Origin: Lophium mytilinum
Lineage: Eukaryota > Ascomycota > Dothideomycetes > Mytilinidiales > Mytilinidiaceae
Assembly (NCBI GenBank): GCA_010093605.1
Contig: MU004181.1
Coordinates: 2,386,215-2,450,214, forward strand
DNA: 64,000 nt
Direction: 5' to 3'
The notes under the pieces are model-generated. The model worked only from the letters and a program-made list of their open reading frames with translations. It was not told the DNA's origin and ran no database searches. Position numbers and translations under genes: made by a program. This document shows positions 21,284-33,605 of the stretch, in pieces. Numbering within the stretch: position 1 is the stretch's first letter; every line of letters starts with the position of its first letter.

Positions 21284-22673
21284 ATGCCCGATCTCAATTG
21301 ACGTCTCTTACCCATTCCGGGTTCGAGGCTATGGCTTTGCATGAATTCGGAGCAGGGGATTTGGTGTTTATATTTTCTTTTGTGGTCTTGAGTCTTGGGT
21401 TGCCCATGGGAGGGAGTGGCATCTAACGAACTGTCATGGGGGCCTCGACGGCAAAAAAGACGATGATCTCTGTATATTTGAGTGGAAGAGACCCTAATTC
21501 TAATCGGAAAGCTGTCGGAGTGTGGATAGGGGTGGTGGTTGTTGTAGAGAATTCAAAACTTGACTAAAACATTTGTCTTCTCTATCTGATGTCTTTGTGA
21601 TTCTGGTGAATACTTGGTGTCCTGCGGTGATGACTTGTGTTCTGACTTCAAGTTTATCTTCTCAACAGCGTTGAGGAACTTCAATCCTCACGCTGCTCTT
21701 TCCACGCGTATTGTATATAATTCCCTCTGTACTTTCCATCTCATCTCCCTTCAGCCCTCCTCCCACGCCAACCCAGCCGATCAAACCCACCCCCTGTCCG
21801 CAATCTTGCATCTCACAGCCCGCATCCCTGCCGTGTGCCTGACGCCCCCCTGCACCACCGCCTTTCTTTTCTAATTCGGGAACTTCCACCGCTGCCTGCT
21901 CCGGGTAACTCTTTGCTGCTTCTGACGCCGCCAGCACGGGATCGATGTCACCCTCGTGTACGTGAAACCTTGAAATTTAGACCTTCAAGCGTGGCTTGGG
22001 CAAGGCGCGAGGATAGCGGCGCATGCGGGTGGGTAATTTCCGAGATTATGGCGGCGTGGGGATGGGTTCCAGAGTGATGACTGGATGGTGTGACTGATTT
22101 GGGAAGTTGTGCGGTGAATTGGCCGGTTTGTGGAGTTCCGTGTCAGTTCAGATCTTGGGGTGATGTCAGAAGTGTCTTGGTGTCAGAAGCGCCTTGATGG
22201 CTTTGGGATTGATTTGGGTTTCAGTTTGATAGGTTTTGACATGTGTGATGCGAGACCCTGAGCTGGAGTTGCGTGCCGGGTCCCGAGGAGAGACAGGGCG
22301 TTTTGTGTGCAACAGTGGTTGCTCCGATCTGGACAACGTGGGTCGGCTGAGACAGGCTCGGGATCGTTTTGTGCCTGGGCTGGTTTTGAGGACCCTGAGA
22401 TCGATTTGCTGGGAGGGTACTGAGTGCTGGAATGGCTGTGTGACATTTTCGAAGCTCGTCTTCTAGCTGGGAGCGAATTGAAGTCTGACCTTCATTCTAA
22501 CGTTACTGTCGACTCGAGGTCGAGCAACGCAAGTAGATCTGACTATATGTGCATTTTGTTGGGCTACTCTTGTGTTTTATGCGAACAGCATCTTATAGAA
22601 AAACACATGCTTTTATATACCAGGCCATGGCCAGCTAGAAGTACAACATATAGTACAGTCTACTTTGGACTTC
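21284..22673. other. intergenic region
   Basis: 3' UTR of the wall-protein gene and about 1 kb of unassigned sequence up to the 3' end of the AIM18-like gene. No gene is recognised; the short open frames show no protein-like pattern. Confidence 0.5.
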
Positions 22674-24059
22674 CTACAAACCGCCCACCATCCCTTCAAC
22701 GCTTCCAACCGGCCTCTCCACTAGGTTGATACATCCCTCAACAACGCTCTTCCTTGCCTCCTCGGAACTAACGTTCTTCCCGCCGAGATATAGTTCCCAT
22801 ACGAGCCGGCTAACTCGCTCATCCTTAACCTCTCCAAGATGCACAAACTCCCCATCCTTCTTCCCTTTCCTCACGTTCTGGTCCTGCGGTTGTGACTGGT
22901 ACAGCGCACGGAACACGCCCTCTGCATCCCGAGTGAAGATGATCACAGACCCCTTGGCCGCCTTGCCACGACCGGCGAACAGCGACCTAAACGCCCTCAT
23001 AGACTCGCCAAACGACTCATCCGCGAACTCTGACGGGTCAACCGGCTTCGGAAGATTGATCTTCTTTGCCTGCTCCTGCTGCTGTTGCGCAAGTAGCTGC
23101 TGCTGCCTTCTCTGCGTGTCCTGGGTGCGGTTCGTAAGACCCCTCATCCACCCATCTTGCAGATGTTTGAAGTCTGTTCCCCGCGTTGGAACAACCCTGA
23201 GCGCCATTTCGATGCCGTCCAGACCGCGGCGCTGTAGCACATCGTCCCATACTCGCTCCGAGCTCTCACCGTCCAGTAGTACTCTCCGCAGGTGGTCTTT
23301 TTCGCCGGGTATAAGTGCTGACGCGGCGGGGTTGACATGCTTGATGAGAGCGGACTGTAGGAGTGGCAGAGAGGAGTTCTTGACGTATAGTCCCACGACG
23401 TAGACTTGAACGCGCAGGAAAGACACTTTACGTATGCCGAGCCCTAGGAGAGTATATTCTTCAGAGGAGGGGGCCGTTTCTGATCCGCTGGTCGTGGGCA
23501 GCTGGATGCTGCGCGGGAAGAAGGGTACATAGGATGTCCCAGTGGGTACGAGCTCCTCGTTGCTGTCGGTCACTACCACAGGCTTTCCTTGGAAATCGCG
23601 GGTTGCAGAGGCGGGAGCGTCCGCGCGGTCAGACGGAAACCAGGAAGAATTGCTACTGCTGGTGGACTTGGACTCTTTCTTCTTGTTCGATAAATCGTCG
23701 AGGTCGTAGAACTGTATGATTACAATTGGGAGAAGCATGCATAGCGCAGCACCCAGCGCAGCGCGATTTCTTCCTTGAATGAGCTTGCGTCTTTCGATCT
23801 CTTCCCTACGTAGCGGGTCCTTCATGAAGGCATCCGCGTTGCTGCCATTGTAGTCCTTCGTGAGGGCATCCCGGGTGCTATTGTAGCGGCATCTCTGCGG
23901 CGTGCGAACGGGAGTGCGGGGGAAGTTGAGGCAGCGGTAGATGGGGCGCTTCGGTAGGAAGCGGGTTATTGGTGCGGGATTCATCCTGAGAGACTTGTAG
24001 TCGGTGATGGAAGCTTCAATGCTGGTGAAAGCTGGCGGCCGTGCGGAGAAGCACTCCAC
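22674..24059 (-). CDS. aim18: mitochondrial chalcone-isomerase-fold protein, AIM18-like
   Basis: Homologue of yeast Aim18/Aim46, a mitochondrial inner-membrane-associated protein with a chalcone-isomerase-like fold. The frame encodes 461 residues; Met-26 (MNPAPITRFLPKRPIYRC, start about 23984) is a likely true start because it opens a basic presequence. A membrane segment follows (NRAALGAALCMLLPIVIIQF, about residues 97-116). The chalcone isomerase-like domain begins after a linker: YTLLGLGIRKVSFLRVQVYV, VVGLYVKNSSL, FKHLQDGWMRGLTNRTQ, ESMRAFRSLFAGRGKAAKGS and the C-terminal VWELYLGGKNVSSEEARKSV. The last two are family signatures. It lacks obvious introns. Divergent from NSE3, with 168 bp between the start codons. 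The biochemical role is unknown in yeast as well. Confidence 0.88.
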   Translation of the reverse strand: MECFSARPPAFTSIEASITDYKSLRMNPAPITRFLPKRPIYRCLNFPRTPVRTPQRCRYNSTRDALTKDYNGSNADAFMKDPLRREEIERRKLIQGRNRAALGAALCMLLPIVIIQFYDLDDLSNKKKESKSTSSSNSSWFPSDRADAPASATRDFQGKPVVVTDSNEELVPTGTSYVPFFPRSIQLPTTSGSETAPSSEEYTLLGLGIRKVSFLRVQVYVVGLYVKNSSLPLLQSALIKHVNPAASALIPGEKDHLRRVLLDGESSERVWDDVLQRRGLDGIEMALRVVPTRGTDFKHLQDGWMRGLTNRTQDTQRRQQQLLAQQQQEQAKKINLPKPVDPSEFADESFGESMRAFRSLFAGRGKAAKGSVIIFTRDAEGVFRALYQSQPQDQNVRKGKKDGEFVHLGEVKDERVSRLVWELYLGGKNVSSEEARKSVVEGCINLVERPVGSVEGMVGGL

Positions 24060-24227
24060 AAAGCTTGCAGGTGGAGTTCACGATGACGGCTTGCGATTTG
24101 CCGAGCACTTAAACTTCAGCGCGTCCTAAAGACGCGTCCCCCACCAAACAACTTGAGCGCCTCCTAAGATAACACACACAGCCGCGAGTCCTCAGCAGCC
24201 GCAGATTGATCTACTCACCGCACAAGT

Positions 24228-25411
24228 ATGCCTTCTGGTCGTAAACGCCGCGCCGAGGTACGTCTCCCCTCACTCAATTTATGCGCATATCTAATCTACG
24301 ATAGCCCGTGGATGACTACCCCGACAGCTCTCCAGCTCCAGCAGCCCAGGCGACGCAGCAAAAGCAGCGAGGGACACAGCAAACACGTCGACAACAGTCC
24401 CCAGCCTCAGATGCAGAAGACTTTGTCGACGGAGAGGAGGGCGGGGAGTCGGACGATGCGAGTATACAGCAGCTCGCGAAAAATCTCGTGAGATATGCGC
24501 TCTCTTGCGAGTACGCTCGCGTTCCACTCCGGAGGCAGGACATCAGCACGAAAGGTACGAGTAGAAATCGTCTCGGACGAGCATTTCCCACACGTCGAAT
24601 CGGCGCGTACACTCGCTAACGTCTTTCTCTAATCAGTACTCGGCTCACGTTCAAGAGCCTTCAGAAAGGTGTTCGACGAAGCCCAGGACATGCTGCAGGA
24701 TATATTCGGCATGGAGCTAGTGGAGCTAGAGAAGAAGGAGAAGGTCACAATATCACAGAAGCGAGGTATGTCTGAGCACTGTCATTTTTTACTCGCAGTC
24801 CGCAGCTAAGCATTTGATCTCCAGCGGCGCAAATGTCGCAGAACGCTTCCAAAAGCAGCGGACAATGGATACTGAAAACGGTCCTGCCCAAAAAATACCT
24901 CAACGACCCCCGCATCCTAAGTCCTCCACGAGCTCCTACGATAGAAGCAGAGGCGCAATACGTGGGCCTCTACTCCATGGTTGTCTCCCTTATCTTGCTA
25001 GCGGGCGGCACTCTGCCAGAGGCGAAGCTGGACAGATATCTAAAGCGCCTCAACGCAGACCAGTCCACTCCACTCGACAAGACGGACAAGGTGCTGGCGC
25101 GAATGGGCAAAGACGGGTATATTATAAAGGTCAAGGAGAGCCAGGGGGGGGAAGAGTCGATTGACTACGTGGTGGGACCGAGAGGGAAGGCGGAGGTGGG
25201 CGCCGAAGGTGTGGCAGCGTTCGTCAAAAGGGTATACGGCGAAGAGGCGGACGACAGCTTGCATCAACGTCTGGCGCGCAGCCTAGGAATAAGTGAGCGA
25301 GGTGCTGGGGAAGCGGGTCCTGCGACACAGAAGAGGAATCGCGGAAGGCCCCGGCAACCAGACAACAACGAGGAGGAGGAGCAGGACGAGGACCAGAGCG
25401 AGGAGGACTGA
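24228..25411 (+). CDS. nse3: Smc5/6 complex subunit Nse3 (MAGE homology domain), 331 aa
   Basis: Non-SMC element of the Smc5/6 DNA-repair complex, partner of Nse1 and Nse4 in the nucleus. Exons: 24228-24257 (10 codons), 24305-24554, 24637-24765, 24825-25411. After an acidic, Gln-rich N-terminus the MAGE domain begins at IQQLAKNLVRYALSCEYARV, with VLGSRSRAFRKVFDEAQDML, QWILKTVLPKKYLNDPRIL, VGLYSMVVSLILLAGGTLPE (the conserved helix) and LARMGKDGYIIKVKESQGG (winged-helix end). The C-terminus is disordered with an AT-hook-like core (KRNRGRPRQP) and an acidic tail. The very short first exon is supported by consensus splice sites. Confidence 0.88.
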
Positions 25412-25875
25412 TGCGGCTGAGAGTTTCGAGGCGTCTGCGGTGTCTGGAGGTCAATTTCTGAGCGTTGTCATATTAAAGGGATCAGTGAAAGGCTGGACAG
25501 CCAGCCTCGGGTGCATCATGGGCAGTTCGCGCAATGCAGCCTTCGGCGTCAAAGGACGGGATAGGCTGTTCATATAGGCAGTGCAGCGGTGGAGTTTATT
25601 CGGCGGCGCAGATTGGAGGACAGGCTGAAGGGCAATATTGGATGAAGCCTTTCGGTCGAGTTGCATTGCCGGGCCCATTCGAGTTACCCCACATCGGATT
25701 GATCAGCGGTGTGGAAGGCGTGGCTGGGCAAGAAAGAAGCTGGCAACGACCCAAGGACGGCGAGTCGACGCAAGAAGTCTGCAACTTGCGACCGCACCAC
25801 CATGATCCCCCCAACGCCCGCTAGACGACTACTTGACTCGTAACATCGCCAGCGTCACGCTGCGACCCGTCCACC
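25412..25875. other. intergenic region
   Basis: Short gap between NSE3 and SPP1, both on the plus strand. No gene is seen. Confidence 0.6.
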
Positions 25876-28269
25876 ATGAGCAACATCTCTGCGCTCCTCA
25901 ACCCTGAGCCCGCGCCACAGAAACCATCGCAGCCGTCGTCACACCCTCCCTCGCGCGTTGCCTCCATGGACAGCTACATCCCGATCACCACCACCTTCGA
26001 GGCGGCCGACGCCCTGACTGCGCTCGCGACGGGCGCCAGCAATCCATTGTATCCTGGCGCGCAAGACTCGTACCCTCCGGTCCCATGCCCCGACGCGCGC
26101 CGGCACAGCAGCATTTCCTCTCTGATCGCCCCCGTGGAGCCCTTGCCACCCATCGAGCAGGCCCAAGCATACTCGCCGACACTCGATCAATACCATCACA
26201 GCTCGAGGTCGCCAGACGAACAACGGCGGCCATCGATAATCTCGAGAACCTCGTCGACGAACGTCCTGGCACCCATTCACTCCTTGAACAGCATTCTCAA
26301 TGAGCAGGTCAAAGAAGAGCCCGAGCAGGCAAGCCCATCGTTCGGACACGATGTTTCGCAGATTGTCCCGCCTCGGTCGAGTGAGGCCAGTGAAGAGCGC
26401 GTGGTGGACGGGACACAATATCGCGAGCCAGGCTTTGTGCGCGACAATCCAACCACTGCGCAGATTCGCGAGCCTTCATTTGGCCTCCAAGACTCTCCTC
26501 ACCCTATTTCTACCGCTGTCCCTCTCACTGCGAGCCTGCAAGACACACAACCCTCCCCTCTACCAGCCATAAAGCCCGAGCCGAACGGCACACCGCGAGA
26601 AGGCACACCACACTCCCTTGTCCTTGAAAGAAGGGGATCCGTTACTGACGCATCCATGGACACAGAAACCCTGAAGGCGATTGAGGCTGTCAAGCAAAGT
26701 GAATTGGGACTTCGCGCAAAGAGTCGCGACACCGTTACTCCAACCGGGGACACGCTCAAGCCAGTAGCACCCCCCTCCAAGAAGCGCCCTGCACCTAAAT
26801 CGGCTGCCACTAAGAAAGGCACGGCATCGAAGAAACCTGCGCCCAAGAAGCGCAAGCTTGACGCAGAAACATCCAGCGTTGGAGGCACACCTAGCATCCG
26901 ACGATCCGAAACGCCCTCTTCTCGTACTTCGAAAGCTGCGCCGCTCAGTAAATCTCAAGCGAGATTAACGTCCCAAGCCGGAACTCCCGTTGGAAGCTCA
27001 CCAGCGCCCGATCGCTCCTCCCAAGCTCCCGTCTCCGACGTCGAGGACTCTGACGGTACAAATGAAGACGATGATGCCATCTTCTGCATATGTCGAAAAC
27101 CGGATAACCACAGGTGGATGATTGCATGTGATGGCGGCTGCGAAGACTGGTTCCATGGCTCTTGTGTTAACATGCGCCAAGACGACGAGAACCTGATCGA
27201 CAAATACATCTGCCCCAACTGCGAGACTGCCGGAAAATTTACCACTTGGAAACCCATGTGCAGGAGGGACGGCTGTCGGCAGCCTGCTCGGTTGACCAAG
27301 GGTGCAGTCAGCAAATACTGCTCTGACGAATGCGGCGTGCTGTTCTTCAAGAACACCGTAGGTAGGCATAGCAAGAGGAAGTCCGACACTGGAACGACCG
27401 GGCGGCGTACGAAGAGGAAAGCACACAAGGATACGGACGGGGAAGCGAATATGGATGATGATGAGGAGGAACCATCACCGCGCGGCGGCGTCCTCAGAAC
27501 TCGAGACCTCAAGGCCCTTGCACACTCGTCGGAGGATATCGAGTCTTTCCGCAAGTTGGGCTCCGGAGTACTATCGCCGCCAGCCACAGCATCGCCCACA
27601 AAAGCATCTTTCTCAGATTCACCGAAGCTAGTGAACGGATTCAACCATGCTGAAATAAATGGGACTATGTCGGCGCCATCAATTCCTCTCAATCGCGCCG
27701 AAACCGAGCATCTCTCGGCGCTCAATGTTGAGAAGACCGGACTACAGTCTCGTCTATCTCTCCTCAAAGACCGCGAAAAGTTTGTCTCGCTCACCCGGGA
27801 GCATGCCGTTCGATACGCCGAGCGCGAAGGACTTAAACCGAAGGAATTGTGCGGGTACGACCGCCGTCTTGCGTGGAGCGAGACCGAATTTGCTGGTTGG
27901 CGTGCATCCAAAATCGGTAAAGCATCTCTCAAGCACAATACGCTGGAGCCCGCGGACGATGATGTGGCAGCCGAGTCTGGTGCGGAAGAAGAGAGTGCCG
28001 CAGAGAAGGATGCCGGTGACGACGTGGACAACTCCGCGTTGTGCACAAAGAAACGGTGCGCTCGTCACACGAATTGGCAGAAGATCAACCTGCAGGACGC
28101 CCGGCTTGAAGAGGTGGAGGTGTTTGAGAGCATCAAGCGTGTCGAGCAGGAAGAAAAGGAGGTACGTGAGAGAGCTATGCTTCGAGCGCGAGCAGATGCG
28201 GCGGCAAAGAAAATCGATGCCGTTCCTGGACGTAGGGCTGAAGGCTGGGTGGAGCGCGTGGGCGCATAG
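25876..28269 (+). CDS. spp1: PHD-finger subunit of the Set1/COMPASS histone methyltransferase, Spp1-like, 797 aa
   Basis: Nuclear subunit that reads H3K4 methylation for the Set1 complex. The gene is intronless. The first 390 residues are disordered, Pro/Ser-rich, with a basic stretch (KKRPAPKSAATKKGTASKKP) that may serve as a nuclear signal. The PHD finger spans about residues 395-455: IFCICRKPDNHRWMIACDGG, then CEDWFHGSCVNM and YICPNCE, with all Cys/His ligands and the Trp expected for methyl-lysine binding. A second Cys-rich element follows (MCRRDGCRQPARLTKG and KYCSDECG), which is diagnostic for Spp1/CFP1 proteins. A charged C-terminal region carries a further Cys/His pair (ALCTKKRCARHTNWQ). 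It is longer than budding-yeast Spp1, as usual in filamentous fungi. Confidence 0.92.
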   Translation: MSNISALLNPEPAPQKPSQPSSHPPSRVASMDSYIPITTTFEAADALTALATGASNPLYPGAQDSYPPVPCPDARRHSSISSLIAPVEPLPPIEQAQAYSPTLDQYHHSSRSPDEQRRPSIISRTSSTNVLAPIHSLNSILNEQVKEEPEQASPSFGHDVSQIVPPRSSEASEERVVDGTQYREPGFVRDNPTTAQIREPSFGLQDSPHPISTAVPLTASLQDTQPSPLPAIKPEPNGTPREGTPHSLVLERRGSVTDASMDTETLKAIEAVKQSELGLRAKSRDTVTPTGDTLKPVAPPSKKRPAPKSAATKKGTASKKPAPKKRKLDAETSSVGGTPSIRRSETPSSRTSKAAPLSKSQARLTSQAGTPVGSSPAPDRSSQAPVSDVEDSDGTNEDDDAIFCICRKPDNHRWMIACDGGCEDWFHGSCVNMRQDDENLIDKYICPNCETAGKFTTWKPMCRRDGCRQPARLTKGAVSKYCSDECGVLFFKNTVGRHSKRKSDTGTTGRRTKRKAHKDTDGEANMDDDEEEPSPRGGVLRTRDLKALAHSSEDIESFRKLGSGVLSPPATASPTKASFSDSPKLVNGFNHAEINGTMSAPSIPLNRAETEHLSALNVEKTGLQSRLSLLKDREKFVSLTREHAVRYAEREGLKPKELCGYDRRLAWSETEFAGWRASKIGKASLKHNTLEPADDDVAAESGAEEESAAEKDAGDDVDNSALCTKKRCARHTNWQKINLQDARLEEVEVFESIKRVEQEEKEVRERAMLRARADAAAKKIDAVPGRRAEGWVERVGA

Positions 28270-30885
28270 GGTAACAAGTTTTGGTACACCGTGCGACGAT
28301 GATCCGGTACTTTCTGACCAGGAATTTAATGGCGGCTTAGCGAGCCGGTAGCATTGGAAGTCTTATGGACGATACCTACCTGAGTTCGCGATTTTGATTA
28401 TCTTGCGTCAGCAGTGTGGGCAGAACAGGAGGTTTTTTATCTCTTTGGCCAACTTACGGGTAACCAATGGTATCAATCACATTTCATGTTATCGATGTCG
28501 CATATCACAAGTCCTCCCGTCTTAAACTCCTGACCTGGCCCAAATTGCACGCTGCCTTCATACAGCAACCCCCAGCAGAGTCAAAAGGACGTCAAGCCCA
28601 GAGACTGGCATTAAAGCTTCAATCCTCCAGATCCAGACTCCGCACTTCCTAGTTTCATCTCTGCGATCTGAAGCCTGTTTTTCATCGCAAACTTACCCGG
28701 GTTTGATTCTAGTCACTCGGAAACCCCCATTTCAAACTCTGTGAGGGCCAGGAGCCCTTTGATGTGGGTTTTGATGCGTCAAAGGAGCGGGCTTGCAAGA
28801 TAAAGGTGCGCTGCGTGGACAGTTATTGAGGGGTCTTTTCCTAAATCGCATTCGCCGTCGCGCAGATCACGAGCAGTTTAGGAGCTTTGGGACCCTTGAG
28901 AGCCCAGAAAAGTCCCACACGACACGGCACTAAGCGATCAACTCCGATGAAGCCCATTTCCGAAAAACACTAGGCCGATCTCACAGCTAGAAATACCGAG
29001 ACCCAGAACCACGGTCGAGAAATCGAGATAATTGTCCCAGGACGTTGTCGATCTGTTCGATCAGCCAGGCCAGCTTTGAACAGTCTCGAACCAAGTCTCA
29101 TCGACAAGTTTCTATGTTCGGAATCAACGGATGACTTCATGTGACAGACCTTACTATGACACCGCTTGACGTAAATTCGTGGGGGCACGGCGCGTGCAGC
29201 GCTTCTTTTCAAAATCACTTCAACAAAGGCGCCGGTCATGTTTACGAAGCACGGCTCTTGAAGCCACATACCTCACGGCATACAGCAATAGAAAAAGCAT
29301 GAGTGGTTTCGTTGTCAGTCTCCTGTGAGCCGAACACTAGTATCACCACCGGCGTCGCCTTTAACTTTCAATGGAATTGCTCGACGTGTGATTTGACCAC
29401 GGCTTGATAATGATAGCTTTTAATTGCCATTCTGGGTAATTCCTCGGAGAGCTTAGGAGTCCAGGGTCTGGGTCAGAGTGGATACAGACACGCGACTGGT
29501 AGGTACTATGGCAGTCATGGGACTCACTCGAACCCTAGGAAAAGGCCGTGAATATGTGTCTTGGGCTCGGTTCTCGGGCTCCAGGCAACGCCACGGGTTG
29601 TTCGATCCATGAGGTCAATGGTCTCGGCTAGATCAGGACGTTCATCCGATGTACAAAGTGAGGCGCAAATGGTCTGACACACTCCAGACTTCTCCTCTGA
29701 GGCCCGGGAAGAACCGTGAAGGGACTCTTAGCTAATATCACTAGTGCCGCGTTCCCCATGGCGCAGATGATCTTATGAGATAATAGATCTCTTGGCACAC
29801 CCTTAGCACCGCGAAAGAGCCGGAGGTCTGGAAAGGCGTCTGAAGTGACTTCGGTTCACGCAACGTGGAAGGGGAGAAAAGCAACACTTTTGGCTGAAAA
29901 GCGCGAATTATCTGGCCTCATTGTATCGGATCCTTGAGATTGCATATGCTCCGGCTTCTCCAGGTCTTCCTGTCAGTACGTAGAATAGATGGTGGTCTCC
30001 GAGGTCGGAGCCCCAGGTGGATATAGATCCCTGTAAACAAAGCGGATCAGATAACTCTAAAGTTATCAGATTTTTCTAGCGAAGCGCGCCATCCACGATC
30101 GCGGGTTAGCACCATGCGTCTCGTTCGACTCCCTCTCGTCCCATCCGTCGCTTGGAATTACCGTCTTTCAGCGCAGCCTTAACAAACGTATTCGGTGTGG
30201 TGTCTCTAGGGCCTTCTGGCTGCTAACAGCGACAGTCTTTTTTATCAAAACTCTCATTCTGCTCCAGACGCTCATATACAGTCAATCTTGCAGCTGTATT
30301 ACTTTGCTTTGTGCTTAAAGCGTATCCCCACCCCGATGCGTGAACGGCATTATGCTCTATTCCATACTGCTGTTGTGTCACATCGCTCGTATATCGGAGG
30401 TTCTGCATGCGCTAGAACCCAATGGCTGGCTCTCGGTCACAACCGATCCTGCTGTCAAGCCATGCGAAGCATCACTTGGGACGCTTAGAGCAACCTTGGC
30501 CGTTAGCTTGGTAAACGGTCCCCACCTCTCGCTACCTGATTCCCGATTGCTACATGTTTTGCTCATCTGAGGCCGGCCTGGCCTGAGCATTGGAGTACTA
30601 TTCTCGCCACTTTTCCAGAGCTCCACCTGTTGACATCGTCTAGGCTTGGGTATCTCTCGTTCAATTCCCACGCTAGAAAGAAGAAGGAATTTCGCGTCCG
30701 AGGCAGCTGGAACGGCTCTGCGGGATGAGGGTGCTTGGCAAAGGAGGATCAAATAGGGGAGGGGTATGAAAAGACCCTCTTCCCTGGCCTTTAATCCCAT
30801 CAACCAGGTCGTCAAATACATACAACCTTCTTGGGATCCTTCTTTCATCACTTTCTGTACCATTTGGAAAGAACCCCCAGAAGCA
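28270..30885. other. 2.6-kb intergenic region
   Basis: No gene is recognised. The sequence is mixed in composition with many short broken frames on both strands. The last few hundred bases should include the ferric reductase promoter. I saw no transposon domains. Confidence 0.45.
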
Positions 30886-33605
30886 ATGATGTTGCCCCTG
30901 TCTCTCGCCCTTGTGGCCCTTTTCTGGTCTCAAGGAATATGTGATTTACTCAAGAAGAACCAGGTCTGTGTCGACGCCATTTTTGAAGCCTTTGGCGACC
31001 TCAACTTTGAGGGAGTAGGCTACGGCGAGTACTATGTGTCCATCTGCAACAACTCCCTTAAAGTAAATTCAATCTATGCAACGGCAAAGACGTATTGCAA
31101 ACCAGAAGATATCGAGCCTGGTTTCGCTATGCTTGCAGAGTATTGCACAGACTATGCCGAAGTCGAGCTCTTGCCAATGTCTGACTTCACGGAAAACTTG
31201 ACCGATAGCTACATTAGTAGCATGAGGGTGATAGACTATGAAGAAGTAGCGGAATTCGACAACATCACCACGACGGTGTTGTTATCTCGCGCGTACTACC
31301 GGGCATCATGGCGGACCGTTGTCAGTACTTCCAATCAATTACGTGTGACTATCCGTTTTGCTTACCCTTATCAGACTACCTGGGATTTTGAAACATGGTC
31401 TCATCACACATTTGGGTATGTCTTTACAATTCACTTCACCCTAAGAAGATGCGACTGATCCTGTCCTAGGTTCGCATTATACGGTTTCTGGGGCGGTATA
31501 TTGCTGCTTGCAATGATCAACCAGTTCATCAACGTGGTTTTCCACAAACGACAAAGTCGAGTCAGTACCGATCCAGAGCACAACGCTCCTTTGCAAGATT
31601 CTTCGTCAAGCAAATCCCTCGCTCCGATCCACACCGTGAACCACTGGATTCGAGCAAACATTATTGTTCCTGCTCCTTTCGGATCCCACCACCAGCGCCT
31701 CTACTACTGGTGCGCTGTGCCAACACGTCTAGAAGCAATCATAGTACTTTCGTATTGGGCTATCAACATTATTTTCTCATGCCTCCACTACCGCGCTTTC
31801 ATTGGAAACCTCTAGTAAGCATTCCTTGTCGCCAAATTCTCATACCTGCTAATGGATTGGGTAGTTGGAACAATATTTCCCCACAAGTATGGCGCTATGT
31901 CGCTGACCGTACCGGCATCTTGTCCTATGCCAACCTTCCCCTCCTTTGGATGTTCTCTGGCCGCAATAATATATTTATTTGGGCGACGGGTTGGAGCTTC
32001 TCTACTTTCAACATCTTCCATCGTCATATTGCTCGGATTGCTACCCTGCAGGCCATCGTTCATTCCATCGCATACACAGAAATGTACTTGATAGGTAAGC
32101 TGACATCATATGTCGAGAGCGAGACACTGGCTAATCATCTTGCTAGGGGGTTACTATAAAGAAGAGTACGATGAACTCTGGTTCATCATGGGAGTAGTAG
32201 TCAGTGCCTTCTAATGCTACATGCTATCCTTAAAGTGTTCGCTAGCTAACACTAATGCTTAGGCTACTGTTCTGATGAGCTTCTTGCTTGTATTCTCATC
32301 GGTGTGGCTTCGGAAGAGGTACTACGAGGCCTTCTTGCTGATCCATATTGTGTTCTCGATCGTGGTCCTTGTTGGCCTCTTCTAGTACGTGCAGATCTTC
32401 TCTCCATGTAAAGCTAGGCGGCCAGTATCTAAACTTTATGTAGTCACACCGACATTTATGACGGAGAATACGACCCCTACCTCTGGCCTCCAGTTGCTAT
32501 CTGGGCCTTCGACCGATTCCTTCGCATTGTCCGCCTCGTATTTTGCAACCTCAATCTAAGATTCAGCGGAAAGAAACTACAGCATACCAATACTATTGCA
32601 AGCTACAGCAAGGAGACAGACGCTGTTAGACTGGAGATCATCCCCGGGTCTGCATTCCTCAAACCTAATCCTGGACAACATTACTTCTTGTACCAGCCAT
32701 TGAGCTGGAAGGGTTACGAAAACCATCCTTTCACATTAGGGGCCTGGACGTCCGCGTCCGAAAACGATGCCTCTACACCAACCCACACAACCTCATCAAA
32801 GAAAATGGAAAGCGACATCATAGTCTCCACCGCCGCCGTCTCATCCGGTTCCGGTTCCGCCTCAAGCCACTCAGACCACTCCCCAACCTCCGCCCCAAGC
32901 GACATCAGCCTCATCTTCTGGGTCCGCCCCTTCAACGGCTGGACGCGCCGCATGCGCAACGCCTGCCTAAACGCCCCCAACGGCATCGTCACGCGCTCCA
33001 ACATCCTCATCGAAGGCCCCTACGGCGAGCGTGCGCCCGTGCACAACTACGAGACCGTCATCCTGATCGCCGGCGGCACCGGCATCGCCGCCGCCGTGCC
33101 CTACATCCAAGACCACATCCGCCGCTCTTCACCCCGCCAAAAGGACGGCCAGCTCACCTTCTCCACCCGCACGCGCCGCATCGAGCTTGTCTGGACCTGC
33201 AGGCAGGCCGGCCTCATCAAGAACATCGCCAACCGCGAGCTTGCGCCTGTGCTGGCCCGTGATGACGTGCATGCGGCGTTCTTCTGCACGCGGGATAGTG
33301 GCGCGATGACGACGACGGCTTCGAGCGAGGCGGCGTCGGAGATTAGCCCCGTGGAGGATAAGGAGTTTTCGATGGCTGCGGCACGCGATTGCGATATCAA
33401 GATTGAGCATGGGCGGCCGGACGTTAGGGGGACTATTCTGCAGACTGCGCGTAGTATCACGGCGGAGGGCGCGAAGGCTGGGAAGATTGCGATTTTGGTC
33501 TGTGGCCCGGCTGGGATGGCGGATGAGGCGAGGGCTGCGGTGCATACTGCTATGAAGGAGGGGTGTCGGTCTGTTGAGTATATTGAGGAGGCGTTTGGGT
33601 GGTAG
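30886..33605 (+). CDS. ferric/cupric reductase transmembrane protein (FRE family), 813 aa
   Basis: Plasma-membrane metalloreductase that passes electrons from NADPH through FAD and two hemes to extracellular Fe3+ or Cu2+. Exons: 30886-31415, 31470-31814, 31865-32094, 32147-32199, 32263-32384, 32444-33605. I chose the ATG at 30886 because it opens a signal peptide ([17 protein letters not shown]); an upstream in-frame ATG at 30766 would bury it. The extracellular N-terminal part has several Cys. The heme-bearing membrane core includes [40 protein letters not shown] and [20 protein letters not shown], with the expected His pairs. The FAD site is NHPFTLGAW and the NADPH site is [16 protein letters not shown] plus [15 protein letters not shown] Ser-rich insert of about 60 residues follows the FAD motif. 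The last exon switches from C-rich to G-rich. Iron-responsive GATA sites were not resolved. Confidence 0.92.

Noticed and set aside
26955-28046. A 363-residue minus-strand frame
   Set aside because: It is antisense to the PHD-finger gene SPP1, whose Cys/His ligands are unambiguous.
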